A DNA stretch of 64,000 bases, from positions 1,426,001 through 1,490,000 of the forward strand of contig OY723317.1 of the NCBI GenBank assembly GCA_963210315.1, read 5' to 3'. The notes below the pieces were generated by a model. The model worked only from the letters and a program-made list of their open reading frames with translations. It had not been told where the DNA came from and did no database searches. The first letter of the stretch is position 1, and each line of letters starts with the position of its first letter. Below are positions 55,510 to 64,000 of the stretch, one piece after another. The DNA comes from Rhynchopus euleeides (taxonomy: Eukaryota; Euglenozoa; Diplonemea; Diplonemida; Diplonemidae). The position numbers and the translations under genes are program-made.

Positions 55510-56438
55510 CACAGATGCCGTGTCACCTCCTGCGTCCGCAGCGCCCTCGCCATCTCCGTGGGGCATCCCCCGTAGCGGATGGTGGTGCTGGAGAGGCCGC
55601 TCTCGCCGTGATGCTTCGCGAGGCGGCCCACCAGCATCTCCGACAGATCCGCTCCCGACGCGATGAGCCCGAAGAGGAAGGTGAGCGCCCCGCGCTTCAC
55701 GCTGTGGCCCGAGTAGGCCTCCATCCCCGGTGTTGCCCGCCACATCGCCGTCACATCTGCCGTCGAAACCGCCGTCAGCCGCTCGAAGGGGCGCAGGCGC
55801 GTCACCAGCTCCGCGATGGAGGGGGTCAGGTCCCCGCATATCACCGTCCACTTTGAGGCTGTGAACGGGTTGGCCCGACGGCCCTTCGGGGAGGTGTGCC
55901 AGTCTATTATCACCTCCGTGGGCTGCACCGCGATGAACTGCTCCGACGAGAGGGTGCACACCTCCCCCCACCGGGCCGCGGTCTTCCACGCCGTCAGCGC
56001 CGCCAGTCGGAGATGCGGCTGTTGACACAGCGCCCACGCCACGAGTACCTCCTTCGGCATCGGCGTCGCCTGCTGCTGCGGAATGGCCCCCCCGGCCGCA
56101 CGCAGCGCGCTTGCCAGGCTGAGGAGGGGCTGCTGGGCGAGGCCGAGGTGGCGCATCGTCCCGGAGAGCGCCTTTGCGTAGGCCAGCATCCCCTGCGGCG
56201 ACACCCCTGTCGCCAGCACGAACAGCATGGCGGTGTCGGCGTCGACTTCTAGGCCGTGCTCGTTGGCCCACCGCACCAGCCTTGCCCACAGCAGCTGCCT
56301 CTGTGACGAAGTGCTTCGCGCCCACATACCCGCCACCACGGCCTGCAGGCGCTCCACGGCCTCCCCGGGGCCGACCTCCACCTCTCCCGTGACGCGCACC
56401 GCCACACCCCCGACCCGAGCGGCCACGTGCCGCATCAT
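55509..56438 (-). CDS. Tyrosine recombinase (retrotransposon integrase), copy A
   Basis: 309 aa. An N-terminal helical SAM-like region (QRQLLWARLVRWANEHGLEV) is followed by the catalytic fold: AARWGEV (Arg156), YSGHSVKRGALTF (His245, with Lys at the usual HxxR arginine and Arg one place later), LAKHHGESG, and the nucleophile Tyr289 in TTIRYGG. It would join circular cDNA to the target without making a staggered duplication. The stop overlaps the RT start codon, suggesting termination-reinitiation. Confidence 0.8.
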   Translation of the reverse strand: MMRHVAARVGGVAVRVTGEVEVGPGEAVERLQAVVAGMWARSTSSQRQLLWARLVRWANEHGLEVDADTAMLFVLATGVSPQGMLAYAKALSGTMRHLGLAQQPLLSLASALRAAGGAIPQQQATPMPKEVLVAWALCQQPHLRLAALTAWKTAARWGEVCTLSSEQFIAVQPTEVIIDWHTSPKGRRANPFTASKWTVICGDLTPSIAELVTRLRPFERLTAVSTADVTAMWRATPGMEAYSGHSVKRGALTFLFGLIASGADLSEMLVGRLAKHHGESGLSSTTIRYGGCPTEMARALRTQEVTRHL

Positions 56439-56693
56439 CGCCCTCGCAAAGAGCGGTGTTCTCCCGCTGGCGGCGCCGGATGCGCCTAAGGGCGTTGCGG
56501 GCCCTGGCTGAGCGGGGTGGGGTCGAAGGGATGTGTCGGGTGGAGGAGATGTTGTTGAGGTGTTGTTGTTGTTGTTGTCGTTGTTGTTGATGTTGTTGAT
56601 GTTGTGGATGTGGGGGGGGTTGGATGGGCGGCGAGGGGCGGGGTGTTGTAGAAGCGCGAGGGGGGGGCGGGCCTGGAGCCGGGAGGTGGGCAG

Positions 56694-57890
56694 TCACGCG
56701 CGCCCGCCCCCGGCCCTGCCGTTTCCCGGCGCCCTCGCCGGTGCCTTCGCCACGATGCGCTGCTGGGGGGCTCTGGCGGCGGTGCGGGGGCGTGTGTGTT
56801 GTGTCTGGGGGGCGGCCCCCGGGCCCACTGCCGCAGCCGCTCGCATCACAGGGTGGGCCGTGGCGTCCTCCCTGGCGAGGTGGCGCTCGATCGCAGCTCG
56901 CGGCACCCTGTCTCGCACGAAGGCAATCTGGAGCAGCACCTGTCGCAGCAGGTGGTTCCCCAGCTCCCTCTGGGGGGTGCGCCCCCAGCCTGCGACGCAC
57001 GCCGTCGCCAAGATCCAGAGGCGCAATGCCTCGAAGGCCTCCCCCAGAATGCGCCCCCCGGGGAGATGCAGCGAACCCGACACCCAGCGAGACTCGAGCT
57101 GCAGTACCAGGTACTGCGCGTCGGTCTCGATGGCCGCATCCCACTCCGCGACGTCCGCCACATCCGCCGGGTGCACCGCCGCGCTCGTCATCGGCGCCGC
57201 CATCTGCGGGTACATCGGGGGCGGTGTCACCGGGGGAGCACCCATCTGCTGAGGAGGGGGAGGGGGCTGCGACGCCACCATCGATGCAGCCTGCTGCTGC
57301 ATGGTCGCGACACGCCGGTCGAATTCCTCCTGGAACTGACGTGTTTGTTCTGCCGAAGCCTCGTCGAAGCGCCGCTGCTGCGCTGCTGCCTGTGCCTGCA
57401 CTTCGTTCAAAGCCTCGCGCACCGCTGCCACCTCCCGTTCTGACTGCACCCGCATGTCCTCGATGGTCGTCGCCGCCATCTCGGTCTGGTGCACCGAGGT
57501 CTCGACGAGTCGGATGTAGACCCAATCCGGAGCGGGGAAGGGGTAGGTCACATCCGGACCGTCGTGCACTTCGACTCCGGCCACATAGTTGTAGGCCTCC
57601 GACAATGTCACTTCATATGTCGGAGAGCCGTCCTGGTCAGGTGCACCCGCAGAGAGACGCGCTGCGTAACGCGCGAAATCCGTCGATCCGTCAGACGGTC
57701 TGCACGTGTATACAACACACGCATTCACCAGGGCAGCGGCCTGGTCCCCCAGCATCCGCACCGACATCTCCACAGGGGCCACAAACCCCTGCCCAGCGGT
57801 GGCTCTGGGGGAGACCGCCCGCGCCCGCTGAGTCCCCACCCACGACATGGTGAAGGGCTGCAGGGGGACGACGTCAGGGGAGGTTGTCAT
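56694..57890 (-). CDS. Gag-like ORF1 of the YR retrotransposon, copy A
   Basis: 398 aa from an ATG at 57890 (MTTSPDVVPLQPFTMSWVG). It has a central coiled coil (MRVQSEREVAAVREALNEVQ onward), a Pro/Gln/Met-rich linker (PPPPPQQMGAPPV), a conserved-looking helical block (LGNHLLRQVLLQIAFVRDRV), and an Arg/Ala-rich basic tail. Position before the recombinase and composition fit a nucleocapsid-type protein. No CCHC knuckle is seen. The 255 bp between it and the recombinase holds a GTT microsatellite. Confidence 0.6.
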   Translation of the reverse strand: MTTSPDVVPLQPFTMSWVGTQRARAVSPRATAGQGFVAPVEMSVRMLGDQAAALVNACVVYTCRPSDGSTDFARYAARLSAGAPDQDGSPTYEVTLSEAYNYVAGVEVHDGPDVTYPFPAPDWVYIRLVETSVHQTEMAATTIEDMRVQSEREVAAVREALNEVQAQAAAQQRRFDEASAEQTRQFQEEFDRRVATMQQQAASMVASQPPPPPQQMGAPPVTPPPMYPQMAAPMTSAAVHPADVADVAEWDAAIETDAQYLVLQLESRWVSGSLHLPGGRILGEAFEALRLWILATACVAGWGRTPQRELGNHLLRQVLLQIAFVRDRVPRAAIERHLAREDATAHPVMRAAAAVGPGAAPQTQHTRPRTAARAPQQRIVAKAPARAPGNGRAGGGRA

Positions 57891-58109
57891 TGTGTAGCGG
57901 GCGACGGGCGGTTGGAAAGGGCAGTGGGGAAGAAGGCGTGGGAACAGAAGGTGAAAGTGTAACAATAAAAGAAAGCGGACAAGACGAAGAGTGTTGGCCG
58001 CGGGGAGATTACCCTGATGAAGGGGGTGTTGTGTGGTGTGGTGTTAAATATATGTACAAAGTGTCCCGGGAAGGTGCATGGGCACAACATGGGGGGAGAG
58101 AGAGAGGGG

Positions 58110-58738
58110 AAAGGCAGCCCCTCCTCAGCCTGGCAAGCGCGCTGCGTGCGGCCGGGGGGGCCATTCCGCAGCAGCAGGCGACGCCGATGCCGAGGGAGGT
58201 ACTCGTGGCGTGGGCGCTGTGTCAACAGCCGCATCTCCGACTGGCGGCGCTGACGGCGTGGAAGACCGCGGCCCGGTGGGGGGAGGTGTGCACCCTCTCG
58301 TCGGAGCAGTTCATCGCGGTGCAGCCCACGGAGGTGATAATAGACTGGCACACCTCCCCGAAGGGCCGTCGGGCCAACCCGTTCACAGCCTCAAAGTGGA
58401 CGGTGATATGCGGGGACCTGACCCCCTCCATCGCGGAGCTGGTGACGCGCCTGCGCCCCTTCGAGCGGCTGACGGCGGTTTCGACGGCAGATGTGACGGC
58501 GATGTGGCGGGCAACACCGGGGATGGAGGCCTACTCGGGCCACAGCGTGAAGCGCGGGGCGCTCACCTTCCTCTTCGGGCTCATCGCGTCGGGAGCGGAT
58601 CTGTCGGAGATGCTGGTGGGCCGCCTCGCGAAGCATCACGGCGAGAGCGGCCTCTCCAGCACCACCATCCGCTACGGGGGATGCCCCACGGAGATGGCGA
58701 GGGCGCTGCGGACGCAGGAGGTGACACGGCATCTGTGA
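58110..58738 (+). pseudogene. Tyrosine recombinase, 5'-truncated (copy B)
   Basis: Identical to the last ~208 residues of the copy A recombinase apart from MPREVL instead of MPKEVL. All catalytic residues are present, but the first ~102 residues are missing and replaced by unrelated leader sequence in frame. Confidence 0.8.
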
Positions 58739-60447
58739 TGGCCGACCCTGAGTCCTTTTGCCGCAAGCAGCGGGGGCTGCACTCGGTGACGCGGCGTGCG
58801 CACCAGTCGAGGCTGCCGGCGACGGAGGAGGAGCGCCGTGCGCCCCTGCATGTGTCTTCTGTGGCGGAGATGGACGTCGAGGCGCTGCGGGCGAGGATGA
58901 CCGCCACTGTGAGGCGCAGGTTCGACGAGGTGTGGCGGCTGACGTTCCCCGATGCACCCCCGCCGGGCACTTCTACACCTTCTCCCTCTGAGGGGCGCTC
59001 CCGCCCCTCGCATCTACAACACAAGCATGCGGAGCTGCTGGTGGAGAACGGAGTGGCTGGGCCTGCGTCGGGTCCGGGCCCCTCCCTGTGCGTGCCCTTT
59101 ACTGTGATGGAGGAGAAGCCGTCCGGGTTGCGGCAGAGGTTCATCCTCTGGACCAAGCAGGCAAACGACAACTTGGAGGAGTCCTACGCGGCACACGTCC
59201 CCCTGGGGCACATCTCGGGGTACCTCGACGCGGTGTTTGCGGAGTGTGGGTCGGCGCGGGATTTCAAGTGCGGGTTTTATCAGATCCCCATCCCTGCGCC
59301 GGCACGGAGGTTCTTTCGCTTCGCTGACGAGTCGGGGGACTGGTATGAGCTGCTGAGGTTGCCCATGGGCCACTGTTGTGCGCCCGAGCTGATGCACACT
59401 TTGGCTGCTGTTGTGGGTGGGCACCGGGACTACGTCCGCCAGGAGTTCTGCACTGCGCCTGAGGTGGGGGTCGACGTCTGGATCGACAACGTGCGTCTGA
59501 CCGGCCCCCGCACCAGTGTCGAAGAGGCGACGCGGCAGATGGACAAGGTGGCTGCGGCGTGCGCTGCGACATGGAAGCCGTCTGACTCGGTGGACACGGC
59601 GACGGTCTACGAGTTTCTCGGGGTGGCATTCGACCACGCTGCCCAGACCGTGTCTCCGTCGGACAGGCTGATGGCGAAGCTGGACAGCGTGGACTGGCAG
59701 AGGGTGACGGCTGGTGAGCTGGAGTCGCTGGGTGGAAGGTTGCTCCACGCCAGCGCCATTTCGGGAGTGTCCCCGGGGAGGTTCTGGTTTGGGATCAAGT
59801 TCCTCCGCCGGGTGACTAATTTTTTGAACCGGGCGGTCCTTCGGCCGCCTGACCCTGTGCGGATCCCCCCATCGGTCTGCCGGGAGTTGCGGCAGTGGTG
59901 TGTGTGTGTGGGGGTTGCGCGTGTTCCCCCCCACAGGAGAGTTATTCAGTCCACACCCCCGTCTTTTACTTGCTTTGTTGACGCCTCCCTCAAGGGTTGG
60001 GGTGGCGTCTTAATAGATTCCTTTACACAAGAAATGCAGGTCATTGGTGACTCGTGGACCGCAGCCGAGTCCCAGCTGCACATTAACATTCTCGAGGCGA
60101 TGGCCCTCAACAAAACAGTGCGAGCCCTTCCCCGGTCTGTGTGCGGGGGGGCTGTAGAGATCTGGGTCGACAATACGACCGTGGCAGCTGTTGTGCGCAA
60201 GCGGCTGTGTGCCGCCTGCAATCTTATTAACAAGTCCGTCCTGGAGGCGGTAGAATACCTCACAGCCCTCCAGGTTTTGTCTTTTTCCGTTGGATACGTC
60301 CACACCTCTGCCAATCCGGCAGATCTCCCTTCCCGTATCCCCCCCTCTTGCATTTCTTCTCCCGAAACCCGGGACCAGGTTTCACTTGCGGTGCGGCGCT
60401 TCTTCACTCGCGGTGGGGCAGGCGGAGACCTCGCCTCAACAGCCTGA
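58738..60447 (+). CDS. Reverse transcriptase-RNase H of the YR retrotransposon (copy B)
   Basis: 569 aa; the ATG overlaps the recombinase TGA. An N-terminal charged region leads to the RT: CVPFTVMEEKPSGLRQRFIL, ARDFKCGFYQIPIP (motif A Asp), LLRLPMGHCCAPELMHTL (motif B), and VDVWIDNVRLTG (59479-59490), where Asn stands at the second Asp of the usual xDD motif. The RNase H has FTCFVDASLKGWGGVL, ESQLHINILEAMALN (Glu), VEIWVDNTTVAAVV (Asp-Asn) and TSANPADLPSR. Intact and full length, so the best reference for the family in this window. Confidence 0.85.
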   Translation: MADPESFCRKQRGLHSVTRRAHQSRLPATEEERRAPLHVSSVAEMDVEALRARMTATVRRRFDEVWRLTFPDAPPPGTSTPSPSEGRSRPSHLQHKHAELLVENGVAGPASGPGPSLCVPFTVMEEKPSGLRQRFILWTKQANDNLEESYAAHVPLGHISGYLDAVFAECGSARDFKCGFYQIPIPAPARRFFRFADESGDWYELLRLPMGHCCAPELMHTLAAVVGGHRDYVRQEFCTAPEVGVDVWIDNVRLTGPRTSVEEATRQMDKVAAACAATWKPSDSVDTATVYEFLGVAFDHAAQTVSPSDRLMAKLDSVDWQRVTAGELESLGGRLLHASAISGVSPGRFWFGIKFLRRVTNFLNRAVLRPPDPVRIPPSVCRELRQWCVCVGVARVPPHRRVIQSTPPSFTCFVDASLKGWGGVLIDSFTQEMQVIGDSWTAAESQLHINILEAMALNKTVRALPRSVCGGAVEIWVDNTTVAAVVRKRLCAACNLINKSVLEAVEYLTALQVLSFSVGYVHTSANPADLPSRIPPSCISSPETRDQVSLAVRRFFTRGGAGGDLASTA

Positions 60448-61158
60448 ATTGGCGGTTGTCGCGGGATCTCTTAACCCCTTCGCGTTGCAAGTGAGGAAAA
60501 GCTGAACCGGAAGTCCCCCTTCCCCCTTCCCATCAACACCCCCACTACCCATTGCCTTTGCCTTTCTTGTCGTTGCGCACACACACCACCAGGAGAACTA
60601 TAGCCGAGTCGACGTGTGTGTGCCCCCTGTCTGCGATAGCCCGGCCAAGGTATGATTCTCACAGTTTACTGAGGGAATATGACCCAAGGCCATTGGCAGC
60701 AGACACCCCCATCCCCCTCATCACCCCTGACACCCCACAACCCCAATCCTGTTGCCTTTCCCCTCTCTCTCTCCCCCCATGTTGTGCCCATGCACCTTCC
60801 CGGGACACTTTGTACATATATTTAACACCACACCACACAACACCCCCTTCATCAGGGTAATCTCCCCGCGGCCAACACTCTTCGTCTTGTCCGCTTTCTT
60901 TTATTGTCCCACCCTCCATCCCCCGGACCTCGCCTCAACAGCCTGAATTGGCGGTTGTCGCGGGATCTCTTAACCCCTTCGCGTTGCAAGTGAGGAAAAG
61001 CTGAACCGGAAGTCCCCCTTCCCCCTTCCCATCAACACCCCCACTACCCATTGCCTTTGCCTTTCTTGTCGTTGCGCACACACACCACCAGGAGAACTAT
61101 AGCCGAGTCGACGTGTGTGTGCCCCCTGTCTGCGATAGCCCGGCCAAGGTATGATTCC
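60425..61158. repeat. Split direct repeats B1-A2-B2
   Basis: B1 60425-60657 and B2 60926-61158 are nearly identical (GACCTCGCCTCAACAGCC ... CCAAGGTATGATTC). Between them, 60755-60908 is the reverse complement of 57961-58110, that is the 5' leader of copy A (ends TTTTATTGT). Confidence 0.9.
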
Positions 61159-61785
61159 ACAGGGCTGTTCTCTCCCTCGGTGTTCAGTACACCTCACGGG
61201 AGCTGGGGTGCACCGGGTCATGCCGGGGTGCCGGCAGGCTACTACGGGCAGCAGACGCACACTGTCGACTACACAAGAGTAGTTACCTGGTTCCCCCTGT
61301 TGTCCTCTTCGGGGGACATTGAGAGCCTCTGGGTGCACCTGACGCTCCGGCACAGGCCCTGCCCTGCCAGTGCGACCACGCCGGGGCCGTACCACGATCG
61401 TAGAGCACATATGGAGGTGTTGCGTCAGCTTCTCTTCTCGGGGGTCGCAACGGCGATCCCCCAGGTGCTGCACACGATCGTGGTGCGTCTGGAGGCCCTC
61501 CTCCTGCGGGACGAGCTGGTGTCGGGGTCTTGCAGTAGGGACCAGGGATCGCTCGGGGCGGCGGAACTGGAGACCCGCCTCGCCGCGATCCCCTTCGGGG
61601 AGTTGACGCGGGAGAGGATGGTGTCTGCCCACTCTGATGCTGCAAAGATCGCCCGGCAGTTCCGTCCTCAGGCTCGGGGGAACCATCCGCAACAGCAGCC
61701 GCATCAAGGCAACCAGAACGCCCGTCAGGCCGGCAACAAGCGGAAGGGTTTTCACGCACCCCCCCCGAAGCACCCCTCGCACTGA
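61159..61785 (+). CDS. Gag-like ORF of the third element (possibly 5' truncated)
   Basis: About 208 codons, open from the repeat junction, ending at a TGA at 61783. Contains VTWFPLLSSSGDIESLWVHL, LETRLAAIPFGELTRERM and a basic Gln/Asn/Lys-rich tail (NKRKGFHAPPPKHPSH) like a nucleic-acid-binding Gag end. A frame-compatible ATG exists upstream inside B2 (61051), so it might be expressed from the repeat. Confidence 0.5.
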   Translation, partial: TGLFSPSVFSTPHGSWGAPGHAGVPAGYYGQQTHTVDYTRVVTWFPLLSSSGDIESLWVHLTLRHRPCPASATTPGPYHDRRAHMEVLRQLLFSGVATAIPQVLHTIVVRLEALLLRDELVSGSCSRDQGSLGAAELETRLAAIPFGELTRERMVSAHSDAAKIARQFRPQARGNHPQQQPHQGNQNARQAGNKRKGFHAPPPKHPSH

Positions 61786-61803
61786 CTGGATTTCTGGGCC
61801 CCC

Positions 61804-62700
61804 ATGCGGGAGGGGCACCAGATCCGGAAGCCGGCGCCAACCCTCTCAGTCGAGGATGTGTCGTCTCTGAAAGACGAGACAACAGTTTTTCTGGCGTCGT
61901 GCTACCGTCAGTCCTCGCGGAACGCGATGCTGTCAGTGGAGGCGAGAGCGGATCAGTTCCGTCAGCAGGCTCAGCGCGAGATCCCTACCCTGCACCCCGA
62001 AATGGCTTTTTTAATGTGGCTTCGTCTGCTGCAGAAGCAGAACCCCAGATTCTCGGATGCCAGCGTGCGTCAGTACATGACCTACCACGCAATGGCGAAG
62101 ATCCCCCCAGCCGAGGCATTCCGCCGTGCCACATACCAAAGGGCCCCACTCGCCCCTCCCCGCAACAAGGTGGTGATCCATCCCAATGCCATCTTCAATG
62201 CAGTGTTCCGACCCCCTCTCACCCTCCAAGCTGTCGCATTGGCGTTCCAGTGGAGCACGGGCTGCCGCTGGAGCGATCTGGAAAGGCTGCTGTGCAGCCA
62301 TGTGAGTTTCCCCCCATCCGGCGACATGATGGTTGTTTTTTACGGGGGAAAGACAGATCTGCACCACCGAGGCCAGGCCCTCCTCTTGCCGCCAGTCGGC
62401 AAATACATCCCACTCCTCCGTGCGTGGATCGCGGACAGGACGGCTCAGTGCCCGGAGGCCCCCCTTTTTCAGGGCCTCACCTACAAGGGATACAACGACT
62501 TCCTGCGGGTGTCGGTAAGCGCGCTCTCCCACGGGATACGGAGGAGTGCCCTTCACAAGACAGCAGACTCAGCGGGGCAGGAGGCGGCACAACGCCTCGC
62601 CCGGCACCGCAGCTCGGCTTCGACGGAGCAGTATCTCCCTCACCACCTCTGGAGGTCGACGCAGGAGACCCGTACTGCGACACGGCTTCTTCAACAGTGA
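61804..62700 (+). CDS. Tyrosine recombinase of the third element
   Basis: 298 aa from MREGHQIRKPAPTLS. The core-binding region has MAFLMWLRLLQKQN. The catalytic region has WSTGCRWSDLERL (Arg), LSHGIRRSAL (canonical HxxR), and RLARHRSSASTEQYL (His and Tyr nucleophile). All expected residues are present, unlike the HxxK of copies A/B. Starts 18 bp after the gag stop. Confidence 0.8.
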   Translation: MREGHQIRKPAPTLSVEDVSSLKDETTVFLASCYRQSSRNAMLSVEARADQFRQQAQREIPTLHPEMAFLMWLRLLQKQNPRFSDASVRQYMTYHAMAKIPPAEAFRRATYQRAPLAPPRNKVVIHPNAIFNAVFRPPLTLQAVALAFQWSTGCRWSDLERLLCSHVSFPPSGDMMVVFYGGKTDLHHRGQALLLPPVGKYIPLLRAWIADRTAQCPEAPLFQGLTYKGYNDFLRVSVSALSHGIRRSALHKTADSAGQEAAQRLARHRSSASTEQYLPHHLWRSTQETRTATRLLQQ

Positions 62701-64000
62701 GTACATCGGGGTATTCGCTAGATTCGGTGCAGAGCCTATACCGGGCTGGCCCTATCCGCCTCCTTCTGCGAAGCTACGACTACGCTTCCGCCTGGGCTGA
62801 CCATCGATTCACATCTTCCCCTCGAGCAAGCTACGAGGGAGTCATATCGGAGGCTACACCAACCGTGCTGCACCTTGACGCACTCCTTCGAGATTTCCCT
62901 GATCTCCGGGACAACTTCCAGTGGTTTTGCGATCCTGCATTCTTGAAGCGACAGGTCGATGTGTCGATGCAACCACGTCCCGGACCCATGAACATGAAGA
63001 TCCTGCCGCACGTGGAACGGTTGGATGTCTTGGGGATTACGGAGAAACTCCCGAAGGCTGTGTCATCCTCTGCCTGGTATCAGGGTGTGTTCTGTGTTCC
63101 GAAGAAGGCACCGGGCACATTGCGTTTCATCATGTCATGCTGTGTGATAAATCGGGCTCTCGATATGTCGACCCTTCCCCGCTGCATCCTCCCCTCATAC
63201 GACGAAATCCTCAGGGTGGTGTTTAGCGGAACGCTGGTGTTGCAGTTCGACTTTAAGAGTTTCTTCTTTCAGTTCGGATTGCCGCAGGAGGTGCGCCACC
63301 TATTTGCCTTCCGGGCTAGGAACTTGCACCGGCGAATGACTCGCCTCCCGATGGGATACTCGCCGGCACCCCAAGCGGCTCAGGCACTGACTCTGAAGTT
63401 GGTGCGGATGGCTTGCGATGTATCACACACGAAAGGGATTGCCTGGATTGACAACGCGATATTCAGTGGGAATAGTCTACAGCTGGCGGAAGTTCACAGG
63501 GTGTTCACATCGACCTGCGCCAAGTATAACATCTGCATCGGAGCTCAGGAAGCCCCAGCTGCGTATACGACCCTGCTGGGAATCGAGGTGGATCTACGAC
63601 AACGACGCTGGCGGATGGATCCGTCGTGGGTGGCGAAGACATTGCCGGCGGCACAACTTCTCCTGTTACAACATGCTGCGCCTCTGCGATTGTGGTGGCG
63701 TCTTTGTGGTGCTCTGCTCTGGCGATTCCATGCGCTACGCCTCTCGTTATATGGGGCATTGCCCATTCTCACCTGGATGTCAACAACGTCTCGGTGCGGG
63801 ATTGCATGGGACGAGAACTACCCAATGGAGCAGACCACACGGGTAGCTTTACGATGCCAGACTGACTCGCTGTCAGAGAACGCGTGGCGCTCCTGGGTCA
63901 CGGTAACACGGCCTGTGGTCCAGGTTGTTTGTGATGCCAGCCTTACAGGCTGGGCAGTCGTGCTGGAGGACATGAATGTTCACCACGGGAAGTTCTGGGG
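62701..64000 (+). CDS. RT-RNase H of the third element, partial at right edge
   Basis: The frame AGT ACA TCG... just after the recombinase stop stays open to the window edge (about 433 codons); it is also open upstream, overlapping the recombinase, with no clear ATG. A frameshift, or splicing at CA|GTGAGT (62695-62702), may set the start. RT motifs: GVFCVPKKAPGTLRFIMSC, LVLQFDFKSFFFQFGLP (motif A), RLPMGYSPAPQAAQALT (motif B), and AWIDNAIFSGN (63444-63455), again WIDN rather than xDD. RNase H begins with VCDASLTGWAVVLED near 63930. The missing stop is why an ORF scan would omit it. Confidence 0.8.

Larger units (their letters stand above)
54364..58110 (-). mobile_element. Tyrosine-recombinase retrotransposon copy A (3' truncated)
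   Basis: Minus-strand order: leader (58110-57891), gag-like ORF, tyrosine recombinase, RT. Its match to copy B stops at 54364, within the RT ORF, before the RNase H domain. The leader recurs at 60755-60908 as the A2 part of a split direct repeat. Gene order gag-YR-RT/RH resembles trypanosomatid VIPER elements. Confidence 0.8.
58108..61158 (+). mobile_element. Tyrosine-recombinase retrotransposon copy B (5' truncated) with B1-A2-B2 split direct repeats
   Basis: Begins inside the recombinase gene, at the position equal to 56133 of copy A, and joins head-to-head to copy A's leader at about 58110. It carries an intact RT-RNase H ORF. After it come B1 (60425-60657), A2 (to 60908, matching copy A's leader) and B2 (60926-61158, matching B1). 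A1 is the leader of copy A. This is the split-direct-repeat plan of PAT/Ngaro/VIPER-type elements. Confidence 0.8.
61159..64000 (+). mobile_element. Third, divergent YR retrotransposon (runs off right edge)
   Basis: Starts right after B2 and carries gag-like, recombinase and RT/RNase H ORFs in the same order as copies A/B but with very different protein sequences. The 5' end is probably truncated or lies in B2; the 3' end is outside. Confidence 0.7.

Overview
The window looks like nuclear DNA of a GC-rich protist. Genes have GT-AG introns (donors mostly GTATGC or GTATG-like) or none. Homopolymer G/C tracts are abundant. The cytosolic HSP90 ends in MEEVD. All recognisable cellular genes lie on the minus strand: an ERMP1-like M28 peptidase, a TPR-GT61 glycosyltransferase, an unknown protein with a CID-like C-terminus, HSP90, and a membrane protein. 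HSP90 and its downstream neighbour each have a pyrimidine-rich CAG just before the ATG. One-sided gene order, HSP90 residues that resemble the kinetoplastid type, and gag-YR-RT/RNase H retroelements like trypanosomatid VIPER make a euglenozoan, perhaps a diplonemid, my best guess. This is inference; a chromerid or other alveolate is not excluded.

Layout. 1-25 kb: gene-bearing, with three short inverted-repeat DNA elements (770-1954, 5134-6280, 10237-11005), a direct-repeat (TRIM-like) unit (7414-8573), microsatellites and a G-rich minisatellite. 25.8-37.4 kb: two copies of a long non-coding repeat unit made of 41-bp palindromic arrays, a CCGGAGG-rich block and a TAACG-rich block. The second copy is split by a 5'-truncated LINE (11-bp target duplication, poly(A)) that encodes OTU-like domains, and by a DNA element filled with a 31-bp minisatellite. 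37.5-51.8 kb: a candidate giant element of about 14.3 kb bounded by mirrored arrays of a roughly 43-bp repeat. It encodes a 1,891-aa polyprotein (DDE-transposase-like, Josephin-like and OTU-like parts) and a hAT transposase fused to an RNase H fragment. 51.8-54.3 kb: repeats, including a 52-bp palindrome that adds the same 17-residue peptide in open frames at three places. 54.3-64 kb: tyrosine-recombinase retrotransposons, namely two near-identical copies in head-to-head inversion, split direct repeats, and a third divergent element running off the right edge.

The cellular genes do not form an obvious pathway. The second half is a nested transposon landscape. Its most interesting themes are the deubiquitinase-like domains carried by two unrelated transposon classes, the giant element, and the in-frame palindromic insert.
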